From Mycolicibacterium goodii (GTDB lineage Bacteria; Actinomycetota; Actinomycetes; Mycobacteriales; Mycobacteriaceae), in the NCBI RefSeq assembly GCF_022370755.2, contig NZ_CP092364.2, forward strand, positions 558,001 through 622,000: DNA of 64,000 nucleotides, read 5' to 3'. The notes below the pieces were generated by a model that made no database searches, had not been told where the DNA came from, and saw nothing but the letters and a program-made list of their open reading frames with translations. The position numbers were made by a program, and so were the translations under genes. This document shows, piece by piece, positions 10,688-18,439 of this stretch (position 1 is the stretch's first letter; every line of letters begins with the position of its first letter).

Positions 10688-11469
10688 ACCGGCACTTCCT
10701 CACTGCGGGCTGCGCGCCGATAGTAACCGTGTCGATAGCCGTAGCACAGCCGAAATCCGATGATCAGCAACGTGGGCAGCAGGAACCATTGCGGCCGGGT
10801 GAGATCCAGCCACACCGTCTCGTTGGCGCGGACGAACTCGACCAGGAAGCGGAACACCGCGTATGCGGCGACGTAGATGACGAACAACTCGCCGGGACGG
10901 GTGATGCGGTGACGCAGCCACAGCAAGAGCGCGAAAGCGACAAGCTGGAACGCGATCTCGTACAGGAACGACGGATGCATGGCCTGACCCGTCAGGCAGG
11001 CTGGGCATTCCGGGGTGGTCGCCGGCGCGTGGACACCCCAGGGCAGGGCGGTGGGTCGTCCGGGGGCCTCGGTGAGATGGCAGCCGATCCGGCCGATGGC
11101 CATGCCGAGCGCGACCGCGGGGGCGAACAGGTCACCGGTCTTGCCGCGGTATCCCCCGATACGTTTGGCGATGTGCACGCCGACGTAGGCGCCGAGCAGT
11201 CCGCCGAGGATGCTGCGTGAACCGAACTGCCAGGCCTGAATGACGCTCGGATTGGCGCTGAGGTCCATGTGCTGCGCCCATCCCGACAGTCGCATACCGA
11301 TGGCCCCGCCGACCAGTGCTCCGGCGACCGCCACGATCGACTGATCGTTGACGGCCCCCCGTCGGCGGGCCTCGGCGATGAACACCAGCACGGCGGCGAA
11401 CACCCCGAGCGCGACGAACAATCCGTGGACCTCGACGGTCACGGGGCCCAGGTGCCATTCGGGTGCCAC
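10684..11469 (-). CDS. divergent Lgt-like membrane protein (Lgt paralogue)
   Basis: Integral membrane protein of 261 residues in the prolipoprotein diacylglyceryl transferase family. Retained family features: GRIG with Arg127, HPSFLYE at 165-171 and FRFLVEF with Arg207 and Glu211. Departures: the usual His of the FHGG motif is Leu (ILGG, residue 88) and the Asn after the GRxG motif is Cys130. By hand alignment these correspond to E. coli His103 and Asn146, both functionally important. M. smegmatis is known to carry a second, dispensable Lgt homologue with no lipoprotein phenotype; this is likely it. GTG start, 24 bp after the ZIP gene. Confidence 0.85.
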   Translation of the reverse strand: MAPEWHLGPVTVEVHGLFVALGVFAAVLVFIAEARRRGAVNDQSIVAVAGALVGGAIGMRLSGWAQHMDLSANPSVIQAWQFGSRSILGGLLGAYVGVHIAKRIGGYRGKTGDLFAPAVALGMAIGRIGCHLTEAPGRPTALPWGVHAPATTPECPACLTGQAMHPSFLYEIAFQLVAFALLLWLRHRITRPGELFVIYVAAYAVFRFLVEFVRANETVWLDLTRPQWFLLPTLLIIGFRLCYGYRHGYYRRAARSEEVPV

Positions 11470-11493
11470 GTGCTGAACTTAACGTTCGGCGCG

Positions 11494-12189
11494 TCAGGTG
11501 GCGAGCGACAGACCGGCGGCGACCGCGAAACCGAGAACCGCCGCGAGCCCGGCGTTCTCGCGGGCCTTCTGTGTGGCCTCGGGAATCATCGAACCCACAA
11601 GCATGACAAGCAGTGCGCCTGCGGCGAATCCGTTGATACCGCCCTGCAGCGCCGCGCCGGCGACCGTCTGCAACTGGTATCCACCCACCGTGGCGACCGC
11701 GCACAGTGCCGAGATCGCCGCCCAGCCACCGATGATCGTGCGCACCGGGTGGCCGGACTTTCTCATGTCGCTGGCCGATCCGATGGACTCGGGCAGGTTC
11801 GACACGAAGATCGCCACCACGAGCGCGATGCTCACGCCCGCACCGCCTGCGATGCCGATGCCCAGCACGGCCTGTTCGGGGATGCCGTCGAGCAACGCAC
11901 CCAGCAGCAGCGGCATCCCCGCCGCGCGGCCGCCCATGCGATCAATGGCCTTGTCGGCGACGTAGAAGACGACCGCGCCGATCGCGAGGCCCAGTGCCAC
12001 GGCCACCGCGCCGCCGGCGCGAAAGCCCTCTTCGGCCAGTTCGAACGAGATGCTCGAGATCAGCGCGCCGGCACCGAAGCCCAGCACGAGTCCGACGAAG
12101 CGCCCGTTCCAGTCGCGGATCGCGCCCGCCAGGGCGCCGATGAGGAGAGAGGATGCGGCGACGAGGCCCCACAGAAGCGCGGTGAGCAC
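11494..12189 (-). CDS. ZIP-family metal transporter
   Basis: Membrane protein of 231 residues with about eight helices. It carries the ZIP-type helix-IV/V motifs: a polar helix with LDGIPEQAVLG (an HxxPEG-like site with Asp/Glu instead of His) and VSNLPESIG. A Zn2+/Mn2+/Fe2+-type substrate is plausible. GTG start. It lies downstream of the Cys-rich peptide gene, with hairpins between, and 24 bp upstream of the Lgt-like gene, so read-through into that operon is possible. Confidence 0.82.
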   Translation of the reverse strand: MLTALLWGLVAASSLLIGALAGAIRDWNGRFVGLVLGFGAGALISSISFELAEEGFRAGGAVAVALGLAIGAVVFYVADKAIDRMGGRAAGMPLLLGALLDGIPEQAVLGIGIAGGAGVSIALVVAIFVSNLPESIGSASDMRKSGHPVRTIIGGWAAISALCAVATVGGYQLQTVAGAALQGGINGFAAGALLVMLVGSMIPEATQKARENAGLAAVLGFAVAAGLSLAT

Positions 12190-12234
12190 AGCGTGAGCAT
12201 ACGGACGTGTGGCGGTTAGGGCGCGAAAGCAGAA

Positions 12235-12309
12235 GAGCCCGATCGATCGGGGTGATCGACGGGCTCGGTTGAGGTGATGACCTGCCGCGCGGTGCCGGGC
12301 GGCAGGTCA
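12235..12309 (-). terminator. two adjacent hairpins after the Cys-rich peptide gene
   Basis: Two inverted repeats lie in tandem. The first has an 11-bp stem (TGACCTGCCGC arms, 12278-12309). The second has arms GAGCCCG/CGGGCTC extended by ATCGATC (12235-12266). Both lie between the peptide gene and the ZIP gene and would attenuate or stop minus-strand transcripts. Confidence 0.6.
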
Positions 12310-12318
12310 CCTACGGCG

Positions 12319-12417
12319 TCAGCGCCGCACGTTGCAGTTGGGCGGGTTTCCGCAGTGGTGGCCACCATCGCATGCGTTGCAGCGGCAGGTGCAGTTTCCC
12401 TTGGTTGCGATGCGCAT
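12319..12417 (-). CDS. 32-residue Cys-rich peptide, metallothionein-like
   Basis: Tiny gene not found by length-filtered gene calling. It reads from ATG 12417 to TGA 12319 and gives 32 residues with six cysteines and two histidines (Cys 9, 11, 13, 16, 22, 28; His 20-21), in the spacing CxCxCxxCx5Cx5C. AGGAG precedes the ATG by ten bases. It does not match the MymT sequence I remember. A soft-metal binding role (Cu, Zn or Cd) is inferred from composition and from neighbours: a ZIP transporter, an NmtR-like sensor and the CtpD ATPase. A strong hairpin follows. Confidence 0.7.
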   Translation of the reverse strand: MRIATKGNCTCRCNACDGGHHCGNPPNCNVRR

Positions 12418-12721
12418 CGTTACTCAACTCCTAACGTGCCCAGACGTCGCTGGTACTGCGCGGTAGCAAATCGCCCGAGCTCAGGCGGACATCAACATAT
12501 AACGACTCAACAATAGTTCGGCGCATCGCGAAAATAAAGGATTCCCCTGATCGCACGGCGTTTTGCCAGCTACCCCTCGTCGCGCGTCCTCGCAGACGCT
12601 AACCCGCCCGATTTCGCCGCGGAAAGGGCGACTTTGTGAGTGCTCGCCAGGGCAGGTGTCATGCGGGTGGCGGCAAATGAATGGGCAAATGAATGTCTGT
12701 GGCAGGCCGGTCATTCGCCGT
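12418..12721. other. intergenic region with tandem 12-bp repeat
   Basis: About 300 bp without a gene. It holds the presumed promoter of the Cys-rich peptide (minus strand; A/T-rich stretch around 12495-12520). Next to the nmtR-like stop is an exact head-to-tail duplication of GGCAAATGAATG at 12672-12695. I see no tRNA or other RNA gene. Confidence 0.5.
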
Positions 12722-13075
12722 TCAGGCGGTGGTGTCGCGGGCGCCGAGCCGCAGGTGTTCGATGTGGTAGATCGCCTCGTCGAGCAGTTGCGCGACGTGG
12801 TTGTCGTAGAGCCGGTAGACGATGTTGCGCCCGGACCGGTCGCCGGTCACCAGACCCAGTGCCCGCAACAGGCGTAGTTGGTTGGACACCGCCGGCTGCT
12901 CCATTCCGACCGCGGCGGACAGTTCGGTGACCGAGCACGGGGATTCGCGCAGCCGGGTCAAGATCAGCAACCGGTTGGGGGAAGCCAGCGCCTGCAGTGT
13001 CTCGGCGACCTTGACCGCTGACGCGGCATCGAGCGATGCGGCGGGCGTGGATCGCCCCTCGACACCATGACCCAT
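12722..13075 (-). CDS. ArsR/SmtB metal sensor, NmtR-like
   Basis: Winged-helix metalloregulator of 117 residues. The ATG at 13075 is chosen because the product then begins MGHGVEGR exactly as in M. tuberculosis NmtR (Ni/Co sensor). Metal ligands described for NmtR are found at the same numbers: His3, Asp91, His93, His104 and His107. The additional C-terminal histidines of NmtR are absent (Arg109, tail ends at 117). The recognition helix region is EQPAVSNQLRLLR. It is divergent from ctpD and probably represses it, releasing DNA on binding Co2+, Ni2+ or Fe2+. Confidence 0.85.
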   Translation of the reverse strand: MGHGVEGRSTPAASLDAASAVKVAETLQALASPNRLLILTRLRESPCSVTELSAAVGMEQPAVSNQLRLLRALGLVTGDRSGRNIVYRLYDNHVAQLLDEAIYHIEHLRLGARDTTA

Positions 13076-13107
13076 GCGTCCATTCTGGCATGCGACGCAA
13101 GTGGGCA

Positions 13108-13137
13108 TTGATACATTTCAATCTCTACATGTATAAA
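13108..13137 (+). promoter_or_regulatory. ctpD promoter with overlapping operator candidate
   Basis: A good sigma-70-type promoter is visible: TTGATA (13108-13113), 18-bp spacer, TATAAA (13132-13137). Interleaved with it is an inverted repeat ATACAT (13111-13116) and ATGTAT (13129-13134) with 12 bp between. This A/T-rich imperfect palindrome lies exactly where an ArsR-family repressor such as the divergent NmtR-like protein would block RNA polymerase. Confidence 0.6.
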
Positions 13138-13171
13138 GGTGTGCGTTCGTTAATCCATCGAAGGGTGCTCG

Positions 13172-15178
13172 ATGACCGCGTTGTATCCCGCCACCGAACC
13201 CGCGCTCGGCAGATCGGCGCGTATCCGTCCCGGGCATTGGTTGACGGCGGTGCCCTCGGTCCGGTGGGCGAGTGCGGCACTCGGACTGTTCTCGGCCGGC
13301 CTCGTCGCGCAACTCGCGCAGGCACCGGTGTTCGTCCACTGGACGCTGTACCTGGCCTGTTACCTCGTCGGCGGGTGGGAACCCGCGTGGGCCGGCATCC
13401 GGGCATTGCGGGACCGCACGCTCGATGTGGACCTGCTGATGATCGTCGCGGCGATCGGCGCGGCCGCCATCGGCCAGGTGTTCGACGGTGCGTTGCTGAT
13501 CGTCATCTTCGCGACCTCGGGCGCGCTCGAGGATGTGGCGACCGCGCGCACCGAGCGGTCGGTGCGCGGACTGCTCGATCTGGCGCCCGAGCATGCCGCG
13601 CTGATCGGTGATGACGGTTGCGAACGTGTGGTCGCCGCGGCCGATCTGCGACCCGGCGATGTCATCGTGGTACGGCCCGGCGAACGGATCTCGGCCGATG
13701 GCACCGTGATTCGCGGTGCCTCCGAGGTCGATCAGTCATCGATCACCGGCGAGCCGCTCCCCGCGGTGAAAACCGTGGGCGACGGCGTGTTCGCGGGCAC
13801 CCTCAACGGTTCGGGAGCGCTGCGCATCGAGGTGACACGCGAACCGTCGCAGACCGTGGTGGCGCGCATCGTGGCGATGGTGGCCGAGGCGTCGGCGACC
13901 AAGGCGACCACCCAGCTGTTCATCGAGAAGATCGAGCAGCGCTACTCGGTGCTCGTGGTGACCGCGACGCTCGCGCTGCTGACCGTACCGCTGCTGTTCG
14001 GCGCCGATCTGCGCTCGACGCTGTTGCGCGCCATGACCTTCATGATCGTCGCGTCACCGTGCGCGGTGGTCCTGGCCACCATGCCGCCACTGCTGTCGGC
14101 GATCGCCAACGCGAGCCGCCACGGCGTGCTGGTGAAATCCGCGGTCGCGATGGAGCGGTTGGCCGATACCGATGTGGTGGTGCTCGACAAGACCGGAACG
14201 TTGACCGCGGGGCAGCCTGTCGTATCGCGCGTGGTAACACTGGGAGACGACGACGTCCTCGGGATGGCTGCTGCCGCAGAACAGTTCAGCGAGCATCCGC
14301 TGGGGCGGGCGATCGTCGCCGAGGCGCGCGGCGCCGTTCCCGACGCCACCGATTTCACGGCACTACCGGGCCGGGGTGTGCGCGCGAGTGTGGACGGGCG
14401 CGTCGTCGACGTGATCAGCCCGTCGGCATATGCCGGTGACGATGCGACCGTGCGCGCGCACTGCGCCGCGATGGAGAGCGAGGGCGCAACCGCTGTCGTC
14501 GTCCTCGTGGACGCGGTGCCTGCGGGGGTGATCGGCCTGGTCGACCGACTCCGCCCGGACGCCCGGGCCGCGGTCGCGCGGTTGGCGGAGGTGACGACGC
14601 ACGTGCCCATGCTGCTGACCGGTGACAACCGGCGCGCGGCCGAGCGCCTCGGCCGCGCAGTCGGCATCACCGGAGTGCGCGCCGAACTGCTCCCGGAAGG
14701 CAAAGCCGCGGTGGTGCAGGACCTTCAGCGCGATGGCAGGCGCGTGCTGGTGGTGGGCGACGGGGTCAACGACGCGCCCGCAATGGCCGCCGCACACACC
14801 TCCATCGCGATGGGCCGGGCGGGTGCGGACCTGACGGTCCAGACCGCCGACGTCGTCACCATCCGCGATGAGCTCAGCACCATCCCCACCGTGATCGCGC
14901 TGGCGCGGCGGGCCCGCCGCGTGGTGATCGCCAACCTGGTGATCGCAGGCACCGCGATCACCGGGCTCGTCATCTGGGATCTGTTCGGGCACTTGCCGTT
15001 ACCGCTGGGCGTGGCAGGCCATGAGGGGTCCACCGTCCTGGTGGCGCTCAACGGTCTGCGCCTGTTGAGCAACCGTGCCTGGACCCGCGAGCAGACACAG
15101 AACTGCACTAAAACCCGCAAAAGTAGGCAGGTTTGCGTCTGCTCGCGAGGGGTCAGGAGCGGCGGAGGACCGACTTGA
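13172..15178 (+). CDS. ctpD: CtpD, P1B-4 metal-transporting ATPase
   Basis: Membrane ATPase of 668 residues that exports divalent metals (Co2+/Ni2+/Fe2+ for the P1B-4 group). Visible motifs: actuator TGE (SSITGEPLP), the SPC metal-site helix (ASPCAVVLATM), the phosphorylation site DKTGTLT, the nucleotide motif GDGVNDAP and the group signature HEGST in the last helix (AGHEGSTVLVALN). No N-terminal Cys metal-binding domain is present, as expected. The last ~30 residues are translated from a long inverted repeat and look non-native. The stop overlaps the convergent prpE-like gene by 26 bp. Confidence 0.93.
   Translation: MTALYPATEPALGRSARIRPGHWLTAVPSVRWASAALGLFSAGLVAQLAQAPVFVHWTLYLACYLVGGWEPAWAGIRALRDRTLDVDLLMIVAAIGAAAIGQVFDGALLIVIFATSGALEDVATARTERSVRGLLDLAPEHAALIGDDGCERVVAAADLRPGDVIVVRPGERISADGTVIRGASEVDQSSITGEPLPAVKTVGDGVFAGTLNGSGALRIEVTREPSQTVVARIVAMVAEASATKATTQLFIEKIEQRYSVLVVTATLALLTVPLLFGADLRSTLLRAMTFMIVASPCAVVLATMPPLLSAIANASRHGVLVKSAVAMERLADTDVVVLDKTGTLTAGQPVVSRVVTLGDDDVLGMAAAAEQFSEHPLGRAIVAEARGAVPDATDFTALPGRGVRASVDGRVVDVISPSAYAGDDATVRAHCAAMESEGATAVVVLVDAVPAGVIGLVDRLRPDARAAVARLAEVTTHVPMLLTGDNRRAAERLGRAVGITGVRAELLPEGKAAVVQDLQRDGRRVLVVGDGVNDAPAMAAAHTSIAMGRAGADLTVQTADVVTIRDELSTIPTVIALARRARRVVIANLVIAGTAITGLVIWDLFGHLPLPLGVAGHEGSTVLVALNGLRLLSNRAWTREQTQNCTKTRKSRQVCVCSRGVRSGGGPT
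15086..15147. repeat. long inverted repeat (GAGCAGAC family) inside the ctpD 3' end
   Basis: Imperfect 62-bp palindrome with outer arms CGCGAGCAGAC and GTCTGCTCGCG and weaker inner pairing (CAGAACTGC / GCAGGTTTGC). A second, near-perfect member lies at 21637-21694. It overlaps the end of ctpD and the region before the convergent stop, so it can act as a terminator for both strands. Confidence 0.8.
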
Positions 15179-17024
15179 GGTCGTCGAGCACCGACGGGTC
15201 CTCGATGGTCGAGGGCACCGGCTCGTCCCGACCGTCGGCGATACCGCGCATGGTCTTGCGCAGGATCTTGCCCGACCGGGTCTTGGGCAGGGCCGACACC
15301 ACGTCGACGGACTTGAAAACCGCGACCGCGCCGATGCTCTCGCGCACCTTCTGGACGAGTTCGTCGCTGAGGTTGTCGGCAGATGCACCGGACTTGAGCA
15401 CCACGAACCCTCGCGGCACCTGACCCTTGAGTTCGTCGGCCACACCGATCACGGCGCACTCGGCCACCGCGGGATGCTCGGCGAGCACGGCCTCGATCGA
15501 GCCCGTCGACAGGCGGTGACCGGCCACGTTGATGACGTCGTCGGTGCGGCCCATGACGAACAGGTAGCCGTCGGAGTCGACGTACCCGCCGTCGCCGGTG
15601 AGGTAGTAACCCTCGAACGCCGACAGGTATGACGAGATGTAGCGCTGGTCATCGCCCCACACGGTGGGCAGCGTGCCCGGGGGCAGCGGCAACTTGATGC
15701 AGATCGCGCCCTCTTCTCCCGCGTCGGCCACGGAACCGTCGGCGCGCAGGATCTGCACGTCGTAACCGGGCATCGCCACGGTGGCCGAACCGGGTTTGAC
15801 CGGCATGAGTTCGATACCGGTCGGGTTGGCCGCGATCGCCCAGCCGGTCTCGGTCTGCCACCAGTGGTCGATGACGGGCTTGCCGAGTTTGTCGGAGGCC
15901 CAGTGGTAGGTGTCGGGGTCGAGGCGCTCGCCGGCCTGGAACAGGTACTTCAGGCTCGACAGGTCGTAGTCGCGCATGCGAGCGCCGTCGGGGTCTTCCT
16001 TCTTGATCGCACGGACCGCGGTCGGCGCGGTGAACAGCACCTTGACACCGTGCTCGGAGATCACCCGCCAGAACGCGCCCGCGTCGGGTGTGCCGACCGG
16101 CTTGCCCTCGTACAGAACCGTTGTCGCGCCCAGCATCAGCGGCGCGTACACGATGTAGGAGTGCCCGACGACCCAGCCGACGTCGGAGGCCGTCCAGAAC
16201 ACATCGCCGGGTTCGATGCCGTAGATGTTGCGCATCGACCACAGCAGCGCCACCGCGTGGCCGCCGTTGTCGCGGACGATGCCCTTGGGTTTGCCGGTGG
16301 TGCCCGAGGTGTAGAGCACGTAGAGCGGGTCGGTGGCGGCCACGGGCACCGGATCGGCCGGTTCGGCCCCGGCGACCAGGTCGTGCCAGTCCACGTCGCG
16401 CCCCTCGACCAGGTCGCAGCGCTTCTGTTCCCGCTGCAGGATCACACAGGTCTGCGGGGTGTGCTCGGCGATCTCCAGCGCCGAGTCCAGCATGGGCTTG
16501 TATTCCACGATGCGGGTCGGCTCGATGCCGCACGAGGCGGCGACCACGACCTTGGGCCGCGCGTCGTCGATACGGGCGGCCAGTTCGTGCGCGGCGAAGC
16601 CGCCGAACACCACCGAGTGCGTCGCCCCCAGCCGTGCGCACGCGAGCATCGCCATGACGGCTTCGGGGACCATCGGCATGTAGATGACGACCCTGTCGCC
16701 CTTCTCCACGCCGAGGCTCCTCAGCGCACCGGCGAACTTTGCTGTCGCGTCGCGCAGCTCGCGGTAGGTGTAGGTCCGCTTGGTGCCCGTGACCGGCGAG
16801 TCGTAGATCAGTGCGGCCTGGTCGCCGCGCTCGGGGACGTGGCGGTCGAGCGCGTTGGCGCAGGTGTTCAACTCGGCGTCGGGGAACCAGCGGTAGAACG
16901 GCGGGTTGCTGTCGTCGAGGATGCGTTGCGGGTCGCGGGTCCACGTCACCGCTTTGGCGGCGTCGGCCCAGAACGTGGCCGGATCGGTGATGCTGGACTC
17001 GAACAAGGCACGGTAACCGGACAT
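15153..17024 (-). CDS. prpE: propionyl/acetyl-CoA synthetase (PrpE/Acs type)
   Basis: AMP-forming short-chain acyl-CoA synthetase of 623 residues. The N-terminal ACS-specific domain (FYRWFPDAELNTCANALDRHV) is followed by the P-loop-like YTSGTTGKPKGI, the YLTGDGGYVDSDGY hinge and the catalytic Lys in KTRSGKILRK. The start is ATG 17024; the frame is open further upstream but that part lacks coding character. The length and N-terminus fit PrpE (about 630) better than Acs (about 650). It would activate propionate or acetate. Confidence 0.85.
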   Translation of the reverse strand: MSGYRALFESSITDPATFWADAAKAVTWTRDPQRILDDSNPPFYRWFPDAELNTCANALDRHVPERGDQAALIYDSPVTGTKRTYTYRELRDATAKFAGALRSLGVEKGDRVVIYMPMVPEAVMAMLACARLGATHSVVFGGFAAHELAARIDDARPKVVVAASCGIEPTRIVEYKPMLDSALEIAEHTPQTCVILQREQKRCDLVEGRDVDWHDLVAGAEPADPVPVAATDPLYVLYTSGTTGKPKGIVRDNGGHAVALLWSMRNIYGIEPGDVFWTASDVGWVVGHSYIVYAPLMLGATTVLYEGKPVGTPDAGAFWRVISEHGVKVLFTAPTAVRAIKKEDPDGARMRDYDLSSLKYLFQAGERLDPDTYHWASDKLGKPVIDHWWQTETGWAIAANPTGIELMPVKPGSATVAMPGYDVQILRADGSVADAGEEGAICIKLPLPPGTLPTVWGDDQRYISSYLSAFEGYYLTGDGGYVDSDGYLFVMGRTDDVINVAGHRLSTGSIEAVLAEHPAVAECAVIGVADELKGQVPRGFVVLKSGASADNLSDELVQKVRESIGAVAVFKSVDVVSALPKTRSGKILRKTMRGIADGRDEPVPSTIEDPSVLDDLKSVLRRS

Positions 17025-17156
17025 ATCGCAAACCGTAATCTGCGTCACGTGCAACGTGGATGCAACCCTGGAAAAAACTCCCGCCGCTGATCTTGCGTCG
17101 CGTCGCCGGGGCCGGTCGACACGTTTGACTCCTGCGCTGCCGGGTAGCCAGCACAC

Positions 17157-17945
17157 ATGTCTGAAACACGCCCGCTTGCCATGGTGACCGGTGCGTCGAG
17201 CGGCATCGGGTATGAGCTGGCGATGCTGCTGGCCGACGACGGCTACGACTTGATCGTGGCGGCCGACGACGACGCCATCTATCCCGCGGCCGACAAACTC
17301 GGGACCGAAGCGGCGACCGTGCAGGCCGTGCAGGTCGATCTTCGCAAACCCGCCGACGTCGAGCGCCTCTACCGCTCCTCGGCGGGCCGGGTGCCCGACG
17401 TCGTGGTGCTCAACGCCGGGTCGGTGCGGGCCGGATCGTTCGTCGAGGGCGATCTTGACGCGGACCTGTCGATCGTCGACCTCAACGTCCGCTCCACGGT
17501 GCACCTGGCGAAGCTCGTCTTGCGCGATATGACGGCCCGCGGATCGGGCAAGGTGCTGTTCACATCGTCGATCGTGGCCGCCATGCCCGGATCGCTGCAG
17601 TCGATCTACAACGCGTCGAAGTCGTTCATCCAATCGCTGGCCGAGGCGCTGCAGGACGAACTGCGCGACAGCGACGTCACCGTCACCGCCCTGATGCCAG
17701 GCCCCACCGACACAAAGCTGTTCGCACGCAACCACATGGAGAACACCGTGCTCGCACGGTGGATCCCCAAGGACGACCCCGCCAAGGTCGCCAAGCAGGG
17801 CTACGACGCCCTGATGAGCGGCCGCCGCCGTGTGGTCGCGTCGTCACTGAGCAGCAAGGCGCTCGGCCTGGTCAACACGGTGTTGCCGGACATGGTCAAG
17901 GCGAGGATCAACCGCCTCATCGCCAGCCCCATTCGTGGGCACTAA
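17157..17945 (+). CDS. short-chain dehydrogenase/reductase
   Basis: Classical SDR of 262 residues. The cofactor motif is TGASSGIG, the active-site motif YNASK (Tyr-x-x-x-Lys) and the NAG motif reads LNAGS. An Asp-rich acidic segment follows the second strand (ADDDA), favouring NAD(H). The stop TAA is followed by a four-gene run in which the remaining starts overlap the preceding stops or follow closely. Substrate unknown. Confidence 0.88.
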   Translation: MSETRPLAMVTGASSGIGYELAMLLADDGYDLIVAADDDAIYPAADKLGTEAATVQAVQVDLRKPADVERLYRSSAGRVPDVVVLNAGSVRAGSFVEGDLDADLSIVDLNVRSTVHLAKLVLRDMTARGSGKVLFTSSIVAAMPGSLQSIYNASKSFIQSLAEALQDELRDSDVTVTALMPGPTDTKLFARNHMENTVLARWIPKDDPAKVAKQGYDALMSGRRRVVASSLSSKALGLVNTVLPDMVKARINRLIASPIRGH

Positions 17946-17962
17946 TGAAGGAGCAAGGGGTC

Positions 17963-18439
17963 ATGGAGTCATCTCCGGCGGCCGTGGACAGCTCGTTGAC
18001 CGTCAAACGGGACACGACCGCCACGCGTCAACAGGTGTGGGACGTCATCGCCGACGGCTGGACGTACTCGCAGTGGGTCGTGGGCAACACGCGTATGCGC
18101 GCGGTGGACCCCAACTGGCCTGCGCCGGGCAGCGTCATCCACCACACCATCGGGGTGTGGCCGGTGATGCTCAACGACGAGACCGTCGTCGAATCGTGCA
18201 CTCCTGGCGAGGAACTGGTTCTGCATGCCAAGGGGCGCCCGTTCGGCAAAGCGCGGATCGTCATTCGGCTGCACGATCTCCCCGACGGCGGGTGCCGCGT
18301 GGAGATGGCAGAGGTGCCGATCGGCGGGCCGCTGGACTGGGTGCCGCGCCGGCTGGCCCTGCTCGTCGCCTTCCCCAGGAACCGGGAGTGCACGCAGCGA
18401 CTCGTGGCGCTCGCCGAGCGCCGGGTCGAGCCGGAATGA
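17963..18439 (+). CDS. SRPBCC (polyketide-cyclase/START-like) protein
   Basis: Small lipid/aromatic-ligand-binding fold protein of 158 residues. ATG 17963 is preferred to ATG 17945 because AAGGAG lies nine bases before it. Family features: TRQQVWDVIADGWTYSQWVVG at the N-terminus and a C-terminal long helix. It sits between the SDR and an FAD-dependent oxidoreductase, so it may present a hydrophobic substrate to these enzymes. Confidence 0.8.
   Translation: MESSPAAVDSSLTVKRDTTATRQQVWDVIADGWTYSQWVVGNTRMRAVDPNWPAPGSVIHHTIGVWPVMLNDETVVESCTPGEELVLHAKGRPFGKARIVIRLHDLPDGGCRVEMAEVPIGGPLDWVPRRLALLVAFPRNRECTQRLVALAERRVEPE

Noticed and set aside
12274..12516. Plus-strand ORF opposite the Cys-rich peptide
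   Set aside because: No ribosome site or recognisable feature; the minus-strand reading has start, ribosome site, patterned cysteines and a hairpin terminator.
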